Source: Dendrobium chrysotoxum
Taxonomy: Eukaryota; Streptophyta; Magnoliopsida; Asparagales; Orchidaceae
Assembly (NCBI GenBank): GCA_019925795.1
Contig: CM034313.1
Coordinates: 91,667,663 to 91,731,662 of the forward strand
Reading direction: 5' to 3'
DNA length: 64,000 nucleotides
Shown: one piece after another, positions 54,730 to 64,000 of the stretch
How the letters are laid out: each line of letters begins with the position of its first letter
Position numbering within the stretch: position 1 is the first letter of the stretch
Made by a program: the position numbers and the translations under genes
Notes under the pieces: generated by a model
Told to the model about the DNA's origin: nothing
Seen by the model: only the letters and a program-made list of their open reading frames with translations
The model's database searches: none

Positions 54730-56125
54730 TATTCTCTCTAAGAATTTTTTTTTGGTAGACAAGAGTAACTCACGCTTGAAGAGTTTCTAACAAACACTTG
54801 AAAAGAGATTTGATGAAGATGTCAATAATATTATTATCCTTATTTCTAATGCCCACTACATCCAATTATACGTAAAATACTTTTTTTTATGATGAAATGA
54901 TACTAAATCTTAATATGCTTTGTTTTAGCGTGACAAATAGGGGGTTTTTTTTTCGCTAACTTAAGAATCCTAAAGTTGTCACTATTAATTAAAGTAGATA
55001 TATGAACTTTGGAATTAATATCCTCAACCAATTTCCACAATTAGATCTATCTTGAGAGCCTATTGAAACTATTATATATTATACTTTGGTTGTAGAAAGA
55101 GAAGGCAAGTCTCGCTTCTTACGACACCATTACGTATTTGTTATGCCTGTCCAAAAAAAATATAACTAGTAGTAGATCTTTGATAATCCAAATCACTACC
55201 TAAATCATCATCAATGAAATCAAGTAAACAATATTGATTTCCAAACTTGAAGAACAAACAATAATTGAGAGAGAAATTCAAATACTTTTAGTGGCATCAA
55301 AATGAGATTTTTATGGTGCTTGCATAAATTGACTAGCAAGCCTAGCATGAAAGGATATATTTGGCCTTGTAATAGTTAAGTTGATTATGCTACTAATAAG
55401 AGCATTAAATGGTTGAGGTGATAAATAAGCTTTACTTCTTCATGATGTATTTGGCTCATATTTAGAGGAGCGAAAAAAAAACTTGCTTTGGTTGATATCA
55501 AACTTATGAACAACTTCATTAGCATCATTTGAGATGTATTAGTGAAAATGATGAAGGTCATCAAAGTCTTTCATTTCAGAATGAATAAAGGGTTAATATC
55601 AAGATTTATAAACCTCTTCATTATCATTCCCATTGATGTTCATATCATCCACATTGAGGAAAACGATCGCTTGCACCTTATCAATATTTTTGATAAACAA
55701 GTTATGATCTTAGTTTGAAGATGAACATACCCAAAATTGAAGTTACTCAAATAGCCTGTCATACCAAGCATATGTAATAAACATACTGTGATATTGAAAG
55801 TCAGAGACATACACCAATTGTTGATCTATCTCTTTATTAATCACTCCATGAAGGAAAACAATTTTATATCTAATCATAAAGCCTTCCATCTAAGAGAAGT
55901 TGCCAAGAAGGAGATAACCCTAGAAATTTCCTAATAGAAAACTCCCGAGCAACAAGTCCAGCCTTGCACCTTCTAACACTTCCATCAATATTGCAAGTTC
56001 CTTACCTTGATGTCCTACTCAAAAGTGGCTAAATGAACATCTCTTGGTCAAAAAGATCAAGCTCCCAAGTTTTATTTCTATGAAGAGCATACATCTCTTC
56101 ATTCATAGTATCTTTTCATTCTTTA
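54730..56125 (-). mobile_element. Old Ty1/copia pol remnant
   Basis: On the minus strand, in several frames with many stops, the order NKTWEL, DGSVRRCKAGLVAREF, AIVFLNVDDMNINGND (the YVDD box with Y changed) and then a HISTLINSDNFRILKLA and ICHAKTKHIKI RNase H end can be read from about 56125 down to 54730. This is reverse transcriptase followed by RNase H of a copia element. LTRs are not visible. It is much more decayed than the element at 7706. Confidence 0.65.
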
Positions 56126-56860
56126 GATAGACCATCAATCAATTTTGTTAAAATTTTCTTAATGCATAATTTCATTTGCATTATAACATGATTACAATGA
56201 TTATTCCTAATTTGTAGAATTTTTTAAATTTCATGGCATAAAGTACATGGTTTATTGTTCATATTAAGATTTTATTTTATACATTAAATTTATTATCAAA
56301 ATAAATGAGAAAAATTAGATTTATAATTGTGCTTCAAAATATATATATTTGATGAGATTCCAATGAAAATTAGTGTAATATATAAATATATAATCAATCA
56401 ATTCATGTGATATATTAACCTTAAAAAAAGAACATAATTCAAATTAAATTTTGATCAAAATATTTTAATTAAAAATTTCTCTTAATGCTTCTATAAGTTA
56501 ATTAAGAAAATATTTTCAAGCCTGTTTCATATTTGAAAATAAACCACCTTAAATATTAATTAATTTGAGTTCGAATTAAAGCAATTCAAAATCAAACCTA
56601 ATTAACCCTTAAATCTTTTTTAGGTTTTTTTTTTTTTTAGAAGATCAAAAGTCTGACCTAATGAAAAGGTCTATGGTAAATATAATTCTTTCCTTCTTCC
56701 ATATGTCTTTTTCTAAGAAAAAAGTTGACAAATAAATAAATTATAAGTCTTTTCTTGCAAAAAAAAAAATTCCTTTTCGTTTTAATTTCAAACAACTTTC
56801 GTAGTGGTTGAATATTATGTGATGATGCAATTATATAAAAAAAGTAGTGGCAAAATTAGT
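56126..56860. other. AT-rich intergenic sequence
   Basis: No supported feature apart from short homopolymer runs. Confidence 0.4.
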
Positions 56861-56872
56861 AAATTTCACCTT

Positions 56873-57038
56873 ATTTATTTATTTATTTATTATTATTATT
56901 TTGTAACGAGGTATCTTCTCTATAGGAGGCGTTTGGCGGTGTAACTAATCCCTTAACGAGCCTACCAGCAATCAGCCCCATAGGTGCAGAACCTGCCGTT
57001 ATTTTCTTCTTATATGGACGGGGTCTTCACGGGTGATC
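56873..57038 (-). mobile_element. Short SINE-like retroposon
   Basis: A perfect 12-bp direct repeat AAATTTCACCTT flanks it (56861-56872 and 57039-57050). On the minus strand it ends in an A-rich AATAAATAAATA tail. Its 3' part (GATTAGTTACACCGCCAAACG) resembles the matching part of the SINE at 42121-42353 (GATTAGTCACGC..CCAAACG), so it belongs to a related family. A and B boxes are not clear. Confidence 0.65.
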
Positions 57039-57050
57039 AAATTTCACCTT

Positions 57051-57781
57051 GTTATTTAGAATTAAATATGTTAGTTAAAGTTTTAGCTAAAAAGAATTAA
57101 TCACTAATATTTATGTTCAGTAAATTGAGGCTCTGGTTGGTTGGAGTTGAGAAGTATATGAAGAAAATAATAAGATTTTAGTTTGCATAGTTTAGTTGAA
57201 TGAAATTAGAAAATAATAATTATTTTAAATCTTACAAATTATTTCAAAATGCTATAAATATAATAGTTTTATTTTCATAAATAAATAAATAAACATAAAT
57301 ATTATCTCCTTAAAATAGCCCTAAATCCTATTGCAAAAGCATCTCTGCTAATTCTAAATGAAGATGGACTTTATATTATAGAGGCTTTTATTGATGTACT
57401 ATAAAAAATATTTTTATTTATAAATTTATAACTCAAATTTTAATTATTATTTATATATTACTCTAAATATTTTTTCTTGCTAATAAAACATTTTTAATAC
57501 ATTTTAATTGTATATGAGTTAATAGTTGAGCTGAAATTAATAGTGGACTCAAAATTAATTATAATTTTATTATTATTTTGAATAAGCTTCTCATAAAATA
57601 ATCAGTTTGATTTGATAAATTAAATTTTTATTATATTTAAATAATCTTATTTTTGCTCGCTCACTTAATTAAAAAAAATAAAGCACACAATATATCTTTA
57701 AATTTAAATCACTTACATAATAATAAAATTAAATAAATTTTTTGATAAATAAATACAAATTTATTCATAAAGATAAGCTTA
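57051..57781. other. AT-rich intergenic sequence
   Basis: No gene, repeat or regulatory feature that I can support. Confidence 0.4.
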
Positions 57782-58051
57782 GGCCATCTCTAACCAAACG
57801 CTAAATCAGTGTTTGTCGTCCGCGAGTTGCTTCACCCGAACGCAAAAGTCTATGCTATTCTCATGGCGTGAATAGGCGGAGCCAATATTCGCGTCGCACT
57901 GTTACAAACACTATTTTTCGGTTGGAAAAAGAATATATTTAGAATAGTTTTTGGTGTTATGAAAGGGTGTTTGATTGAAAATGAGTTAGTGTATTTTAGA
58001 GTGTTATTGTATTTTGAAGTGGAAAATAATTTTTTTCAGTTGGAGATGCCC
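57782..58051. mobile_element. MITE, GGGCATCTCCAAC type, TTA duplication
   Basis: The ends GGCCATCTCTAACC and, reversed, GGGCATCTCCAACTG form terminal inverted repeats. TTA flanks it on both sides (57779-57781 and 58052-58054), as in PIF/Harbinger-type MITEs. Confidence 0.7.
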
Positions 58052-58064
58052 TTATTTTGAAAAA

Positions 58065-58221
58065 ATTATTACGTGCAGTCATCGAACACCGTCCGGAGGG
58101 GAATCAGGATGCGTCACATCACCACATTTTATTGTGTATCGATATTATGTACTGCTGTGTACAAAGTGATGTGATGTATCATGATTCTCCTCTTAACAAT
58201 CCGGCAACCACATGTAATAAT
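58065..58221. mobile_element. MITE related to 45426-45576
   Basis: ATTATTACGTGCAGTC at the left pairs with the reverse complement of CCACATGTAATAAT at the right, and the interior arms with CACATCAC and GTGATGTG also pair. Confidence 0.6.
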
Positions 58222-59080
58222 CTCTCCTTACATTGATATAATATGAGCTCAACCTAAAATTTTGAGAGAAAAATGAATTCCCAGCCGCCAAATAAGAATT
58301 GAATTCTAAAACAAACCAATTGTAGTAATTTAGAATTCTCACATTGAATGCTACAAATATCAAATATTTAAAACATAAAAAATATAAAAAAAATTGAAAA
58401 ATTAACAAAAAATCCAAAATTCATCAAAGAAAGATGTGACATGAACAAAGGACAAATAGTTGGAAGTCGCAATTAATCACGTCACCAAATAAAGCTATCT
58501 GAGTTTCCAAACGAAGCCAAGAAAAAAACAGAACGAGAGCCACATTCAATGATCACCTGTGATTATATTCATTTTGGAGCGATGTGATGATTGTATATAT
58601 ACAAATAATTCAATTTTTTCATGTATTGTTAGGGTGTCAAAATGGTAATTAAACGGATTCGGATCCGATTTGAAATTGGTTCGATAGAAATTCAGTACAT
58701 TCGAATTCGGCTTGTTTAACATACAGGTCAAAAGTTGGATCCAATCTTGATTTGTTGGCAATTGGAATGACTTGAACCTGATCCAATAACTCATTTTGCT
58801 TAAATTTTTTTTTATAACTTATTAAATATATAATTTAGGTTAATTGATTAAAAAATAAGAAAATTATACTAACTAGCAAAAGAATTAAGAAAGAAAATTT
58901 TAAATGAATTACTTTCATGTCAAAAATGAGTTCACAGGTCAACTTAAATCAACCAACCCATTTAATAAAGGGGTCAAAATCCTAAACCCTAATCCGACCT
59001 ATTTATTAAACAGATTAATACGAACTCAGATAAAAAAAACTAAAAAATAATAAATAAAAAAATTAATTCGAACTCAGATT

Positions 59081-61436
59081 ATTAGTGCCTCTTCAACGCT
59101 CTCATTTTCTCGCCTCCTCTGCTTTGGTTTCCTTCTATTTCCCTCCTGACAACTTTGCCGCCACCTGCGATCAGGGAAGTCTCCTTCCCTCTTCTTATTT
59201 TTTGTTGTGGTTTTAGTGGTTTATTATCTGGCTTGCTCGATTCATCCACCTCCGACCATCCACGGCCGGAATAGAGGTGAATCGACTTTGTTATCCCAAT
59301 TTTTTAGAGGGGTATGTGAAATCGCATTCTTTTGTGGAGGCCCTGGCTGCTTCTCCTACTTATGGTGCTTTTCTTGAGCTTAAACTGTCTTCGTTCCGTG
59401 GTATCCCTTCTTTATGGATTTCAGAAGCAGAGATTCTAGCGTTGGCTGCTCCGTTTCAATTTGCGTTGGTGGGCTTTTTTCCTGCTCGTCGTCCTAGTTT
59501 GAACTCTATACACAAGTTTTTCTTTAACCTTAGGCTTAATGCAGATTTCTCTATAACTTTGATTGATTTGTCGCATGTATTGGTTAAGTTGAAGAACGAT
59601 TTGGATTATAATAGAGTTTTTTGTCATAGATCTTATTTTGTTAATAATTATTTCATGAAATTAACCAAATGGTCCCCTTCTCTTGACATCGGTGTTGAGT
59701 CCCCTGTTATTCCCATATGGGTTTCTTTTCCTAACCTAAGGCCTCATCTATTCTCCTCGGATCCTTCACGCTTTGGGTTCTATGTTTGGTCTCCCTTTAA
59801 AAATTGATAATGCCACTTCTGTCGGCTCTCGTCCGTCGCTTGTGTGTGTGTTAGTGGAGCTTGACATTGCCAAGAATTACTCAAAATCTGGTTGGGTTTT
59901 AAAATTTTAGGGTATATTTAGAAGGTTGAAATGGAGGAATTTCTGTCTTTTTGTGTGGCTTGTAAATGTACTGGCCATATTAGAGGTGAATGTCGCACCC
60001 AGTCTTCTATCCCGGTTTCTGTTCCTTCTTTTACTTTTAATCATTATTTGTTGGTTGAGAATGCTACTGACAATGGCACGGCTGTTTTGGATATGGTAGT
60101 TTTAGATGGTCATGATGATGTTGCTACTATTGATAAATTGGACATTCCTTCCCCCTCTTTGTGTCCTGCTACTTCTATTAATGGTGAGCTGATTATCAAG
60201 GGTTTGGAGGGTGGCTCTGGTGTTGTTAATAATTCTGGGGGTGGTGGTGGCTGAGCTGGATGGTTGGATGGAAAATGCTCTGATGGGGGTGCATGTTGAT
60301 GGCGTTTCTCTTCCTATTGTGGCTGATGGCCCTTCAGCTGATGTTTCTATTGTTTTGGGGGTTTTGGAAGAAGCTGCTATGGGTTGTGCCTCTGTCTTCT
60401 TCTAGTTTACAAGTGGTCATTCTAAGTGGTAATTTTGAGGGTAATTCCTTAGATTTGCATCTTGACACTTATATAACTAACTGTATTGATAACCCCTCTG
60501 TATCCCCCCTTTCAAATTCTGGTGATTCTGATGCTTCCGTTGAATCGGTGCACGGTGATGCTTCTAGGCAATTGGATTCTGATGTGCCTTTTGAGGGTGC
60601 TGGTGGTGATGTAGTTGCTCAACCCTTAGATGGTGCTCTTGATAAGGTTGATGCACCGATTTTATATGTTTCCACTGTTAACTCTGTTGTTTGTTTTAAG
60701 CCAAATGGGAATGAACCTTTTGTAAATGTCCCCATTGCAGTTATTTCTTCGAATGAATTGAAAGTTCAATTGGATTCCCATTTCCCTATTACTTGTGCGA
60801 AGGAAAAAAATTGGCTAGATGGGCATATCTCCTCGCCAGGTGGGGATGACTTGGATTGTTTGGATGATGATTTTCAAGACCTCTATAGTTTAAAGGTGGA
60901 TCGGATTGTTCAAAATGCTTTTTCCTGAGTTGAAGAAGAAGTAGGTGGTGTCTTTTTGTTTTCTTCCCAAGTTGTGTATGGTTGTTTTGGGTGTTTCCCC
61001 TTCTGCCTTCTGTGGGGTGCCGGATGATATTCTGCATGGTTGTGTGTCCTTCTATTGTTTTGTCTAGTGGTTTAGCATGTTTGGTTCGAGCATGTTTCCA
61101 TCCCTTTTATTGGTTGTGAAGTGCAGCTGTTTCTAAGATTGTTGGCCCTTCTTTTCTTCTCTTTGTTTTTGCCCTTGTTGTATTTTACAAGTGGCTTTGG
61201 TTGTGGCTGCTCGTCTTATTAGTTTTTTTGTTCGATGCAGGTTGCTGCCTTGTGATTGGTTGAGCTTTTTCTTTTTTTTTTTGCTTGTTGTAACAGATAG
61301 AATCAATTGCTCTTAAGTTTTACTTCAAAGGCTGTATTTTAGCGGAGCTTTTGATTTTCTAAGGACTTATAATTTTCACTTTTAGTTAACGCGTAGGCCC
61401 CTCTGTGGATTTTTACCAACAAAAAAAAAAGAAAAT
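59081..61436 (+). mobile_element. ORF1-only LINE-derived retroposon, copy 2
   Basis: It is flanked by the 11-bp repeat GAACTCAGATT (59070-59080 and 61437-61447) and ends in an A-rich tail (61421-61435). It encodes a DUF4283/CCHC ORF1 like copy 1, with no reverse transcriptase. Its 3' untranslated part of about 500 bp is not obviously related to that of copy 1. Confidence 0.75.
59271..60928 (+). pseudogene. LINE-type ORF1 with DUF4283 and CCHC knuckle, copy 2
   Basis: The start codon position aligned to copy 1 reads ATA (59271-59273), so the original ATG is lost. The frame from 59277 to 59807 contains a nearly complete DUF4283 domain (FRGIPSLWISEAEI, LVGFFPARRPSL, KLTKWSPSLDIGVESP, IWVSFPNLRPHLF). 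A frameshift follows. The zinc knuckle CVACKCTGHIRGEC is read from about 59955, and the acidic C-terminal region continues in two frames to the TGA at 60926-60928. The end (WLDGHISSPGGDDLD) matches copy 1. Not functional. Confidence 0.75.
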
Positions 61437-62266
61437 GAACTCAGATTTTCAGATCAGTCCGAGTTTGGCCATTTATTGACACCTAACATGTGTTTTATGT
61501 ATTATATCTGATATTTTGTAAGAAAAATATTTTTTTCTCGAGTATTATTTTAACTTGTAAAAAATGATGTTTTATGAAATTATATTATATTTGTTAGCAT
61601 ATTTTTTATTTCATGTCATCGTATAATGAGTGAACTCATCAATTTTACTACTTTCATTGCAAACTTTCGTTTTAAATTAAACTTCAACATCTTTTAACCT
61701 TAATTGAACTGTTAATATAATTTTTCTATAACTATGTAATTTTACTAATAATAACTTTTTATTAATTAAATCTTCCTTATGTAACACACTTATTCTGTAT
61801 ACATTTTTGATACATCATCAAAAAATTATCTTGATAGGGCACGAATCTCGAGGCAAAATCAAGTTGGAAATTTTTAGAAATAAAATTAGGACCATCCGAG
61901 CTCAAATTTCAGCAAGCTTACAGTCAAACTGAACATCTTGAAAATACGAACCCAACGACACCAAATTCGACTCAATTCGAGCCCAAATGCGTCCAAATCA
62001 AGGGCCCGAAGCACCGTTGGAAGGTTCAAACCACAATTTGGATTATCAAACGGTTTCCAAACACAATATGCTTATAATCGAATCAAGCAGCTCGACGAGA
62101 CAAATCCAACAAGCCTAAGATCACTGAATTCTGACATCACTAAGTCCTTCAAATGTCCATCAAATGGTCCACGATCAAGAGATTCAACATCAGTCGTCCA
62201 CACAAACTACTCCTTATTTACCCTTGATCTTCCACCTATCTACGGGCCATGCCACTCTAGAAAATC

Positions 62267-62274
62267 TATAAATA
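62267..62274 (+). promoter_or_regulatory. TATA box of LTR-like repeat
   Basis: TATAAATA in AAAATCTATAAATAGACCCC, followed by a C-rich transcript-like start. Confidence 0.5.
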
Positions 62275-62384
62275 GACCCCTCCCTTTTCATGAAAGGGGA
62301 CCCCTAAGCCTAAGAAGAAAAGAGAGAGATCGGATATCGCTTTTGCCTCCTTGCCTCCTCGACCACCGCCTGACGTCATTGCTT

Positions 62385-63045
62385 TGCCGGACAACCTCCT
62401 GACGTCGTTGCTCCGCCAGACCATCACCGGATGTCCTAAGCTTCGCCAGACCACCGTCTGACGTCGTTGCTCTTACGGACCACCACATGATGTCCTAAGC
62501 TACGTCGGACCATCATTTGACTCCCTGAGCTCCACCGGACCACCACCTGACGTCTTAAGCTCCGTTGGACCACCGCCTAACGCTATTGCTCCGCCGAACC
62601 ACCACCTAATGTCCTAAACTCTGCCGGACCACCACCTGATGCCGTCGTTACGCCGGATAACCACCTGATACCTGACGCCGTTGTTACGCCGGATAACCAC
62701 ATGATATCTTAAGTTCCGCTAGACCACCGCCTGACGTCGTTGCTCTGCCGGACCACCGCCTAACGTCCTAAGCCCCGCCGGACCACCACCTGATATCCTA
62801 AGCTCCACCGGACCATCGCTTGACGCCCTGAGCTCCACCATACCACCACCTGATGCCCAGAGTTCTTCCGGACCACCACCTGAGGCCTGGACTTCTTCTG
62901 GACCACCACCTGAGGCTCAGACTTCTGTCGGACCACCACTTGAGGCCTAGACTTCTGCAAACCACCTGACGCCCGAAGTTCTTCCGAACCACCACATAAT
63001 GCCCGGAGTTCTGCCAGGCCACCACCTAAAGCCCGGAGTTTTACC
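62385..63045. repeat. 30-bp minisatellite, about 22 units
   Basis: Units such as GCCGGACCACCACCTGACG followed by TCCTAAGCTCC repeat with a period of 29-30 bp. Two sub-types alternate at first (ending TCGTTGCTCC or TCCTAAGCTCC); later units change to GCCCGGAGTTCT. Because 30 is a multiple of three, decapeptide repeats appear in open frames on the minus strand. Confidence 0.85.
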
Positions 63046-63626
63046 GGAGTACCGCCCTACTACTATGGTCTTTCCGACCCTTGTCTCCTACCGACTACAA
63101 TCCTTCCGACCTCCATTGCCTACTATAGTCTTTTCGACCCCTATCCTATCGACTATGGTCCTACCAACCAAATAAATATGTCTATATTGATTATTGTAAC
63201 TCCCACTATATAATGCGCTTTATATGATGTATATTTGTGCCAAGGCCTTCTTCCAAGGAAGGGGCTTATTTGTAATCGACTGTAATTACTAGTGGATTCA
63301 TTCAAAATGGGCCAGGCCCCGTGATTTTTCCCCCTCTTCAGGGGTTTCCACGTAAAAACTCTGGTGTCTCTTATGAACGCTATGCTATCTCTTTCATCTA
63401 CTTGTGTGCTGGATCTTCGTACAATGCTAAGATGTTAAACTATATATTTCTCTACCGCCACGAATATTTCAGGACGCAACAATTTTCATAATTTTATTCA
63501 GGCTTTATAAAAAATTTACAAATATTGCCACACGGTTGAATAGTATTTTTAAACATAAGATCGTACCATTAGAAAACAAAAAATATAATGAAATTTAATA
63601 AACTATTATAATAATTTAGTAATTAA

Positions 63627-63756
63627 GGTTTCATTTAAGACATCTTTCTCACTACTTTCTAAAACAGCTTTTTAATATAAAAATTTTTAGAACTAAAATT
63701 TTTTGTACTAGAAAACTGCTTAAAAAAGCAGTGAGAAAGCCGTCCCAAATGAAGCC
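63627..63756. mobile_element. MITE, Tourist-like family, TAA duplication
   Basis: GGTTTCATTTAAGACATC to GCCGTCCCAAATGAAGCC, 130 bp, flanked by TAA on both sides (63624-63626 and 63757-63759). Confidence 0.75.
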
Positions 63757-63759
63757 TAA

Positions 63760-64000
63760 GTAAATTGATGGCATATAATTTCTTTTTAATTTTTATTGAT
63801 ACATTTTTCTAATTAAAATCATTTAATAATTTTTTGTATTATTTCGTGGAAGAATATTTATGATGATAGGAAAATAGTTATCACCTTAGCATTGAATAAA
63901 AAACTTACACATAAATAAGTTATGAGAGTGTCATGTAACATAAAGTTTTCTTCACGTGAAAATGTTGAAAAAGAAAAAAGCATGAGACATAAATCTGTTA
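63760..64000. other. AT-rich sequence to window end
   Basis: No supported feature. Confidence 0.4.

Larger units (their letters stand above)
58628..61486. mobile_element. hAT-type element containing a retroposon
   Basis: The ends TTAGGGTGTCAAAATGG and, reversed, TTAGGTGTCAATAAATGG match the family of 44061 and 15704. The flanks CATGTATT and CATGTGTT form an 8-bp duplication with one mismatch (border uncertain by one base). Removing the retroposon at 59081-61436 leaves about 0.5 kb, the usual size of these elements. Confidence 0.65.
61832..63481 (+). repeat. LTR-like repeat with promoter and minisatellite
   Basis: Starts TGATAGGGCACGAATC and ends CAGGACGCAACA. It has a TATA box at 62267-62274, then a GC-rich transcribed-type region with a 30-bp minisatellite, then a block CAGGCCCCGTGATTTTTCCC with GGGGTTTCCACGTAAAAAC. 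That block resembles the end of plant copia-type LTRs, where a CACGTAAA motif precedes the LTR end. No flanking duplication was found, so the borders are tentative. The open frames 61938-62402 (plus) and several on the minus strand come from this composition. Confidence 0.45.

Noticed and set aside
61938..62402. 154-codon open frame as a gene
   Set aside because: It lies inside an LTR-like repeat, crosses the LTR TATA box and runs into the minisatellite; no domain is visible.
62760..63025. Minus-strand open frames with decapeptide repeats
   Set aside because: They are a by-product of the 30-bp unit lacking stops in that frame.
62385..63045. CRISPR-like array
   Set aside because: Units are contiguous 30-bp repeats without spacers, in a plant LTR-like context.

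Overview
This is a stretch of a dicot-type plant nuclear genome: AT-rich, with spliced genes of plant families and nested transposable elements filling most of the space. The species cannot be read from the sequence. I see one clearly intact small gene, the 3' part of one multi-exon gene, one decayed multi-exon gene, and captured fragments of at least two further genes carried inside transposons.

Layout. 1-13.8 kb holds the 3' end of a plus-strand gene for an Apple/PAN-like cysteine-rich protein (exons 1385-1480, 1609-1731, 1950-2212 and 13645-13755). Its last intron is 11.4 kb long because it contains an LTR-like repeat, a Ty3/gypsy remnant and a young but broken Ty1/copia element (7706-12268) nested in that remnant. 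15.7-16.2 kb is a hAT-type non-autonomous element carrying a phospholipase A1-like fragment. 17.4-27.2 kb is a degenerate sulfotransferase-like gene (plant NodH-like P-loop family) with a 7.7-kb repeat-filled third intron. 28.2-39.7 kb is a tandem pair of gypsy-type elements that both carry a decayed copy of the plant TTI1 (TELO2-interacting protein 1, ARM-repeat) coding region. The long terminal repeat between them was later invaded by a 3.47-kb inverted-dimer element (30974-34441), and the next one by a 1.6-kb solo LTR (34652-36289). 39.8-45.4 kb holds another LTR-like repeat, a full tRNA-derived SINE and a hAT-type element.

45.7-46.2 kb holds an intact gene for a C-terminally encoded peptide (CEP) hormone precursor with its own TATA box. 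MITEs, a miRNA-like foldback and a hAT-type element surround it. 48.9-53.2 kb and 59.1-61.4 kb are two related retroposons that encode only a LINE-type ORF1 (DUF4283 plus CCHC knuckle), end in poly(A) and have target-site duplications. A long-TIR Mutator-like element with an internal minisatellite sits inside the first one; the second sits inside a hAT-type element. 54.7-56.1 kb is an old minus-strand copia pol remnant. 61.8-63.5 kb is an LTR-like repeat with a 30-bp minisatellite. At least six copies of one Tourist-like MITE family (TAA target duplications) are spread across the window.

The host genes do not form a pathway. The most unusual objects are the inverted-dimer element with its pair of related small ORFs, the TTI1-carrying gypsy tandem, the PLA1-carrying hAT element, the ORF1-only retroposons and the long-TIR Mutator-like element. 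Domain and family names come from recognising motifs by eye; no database search was run.
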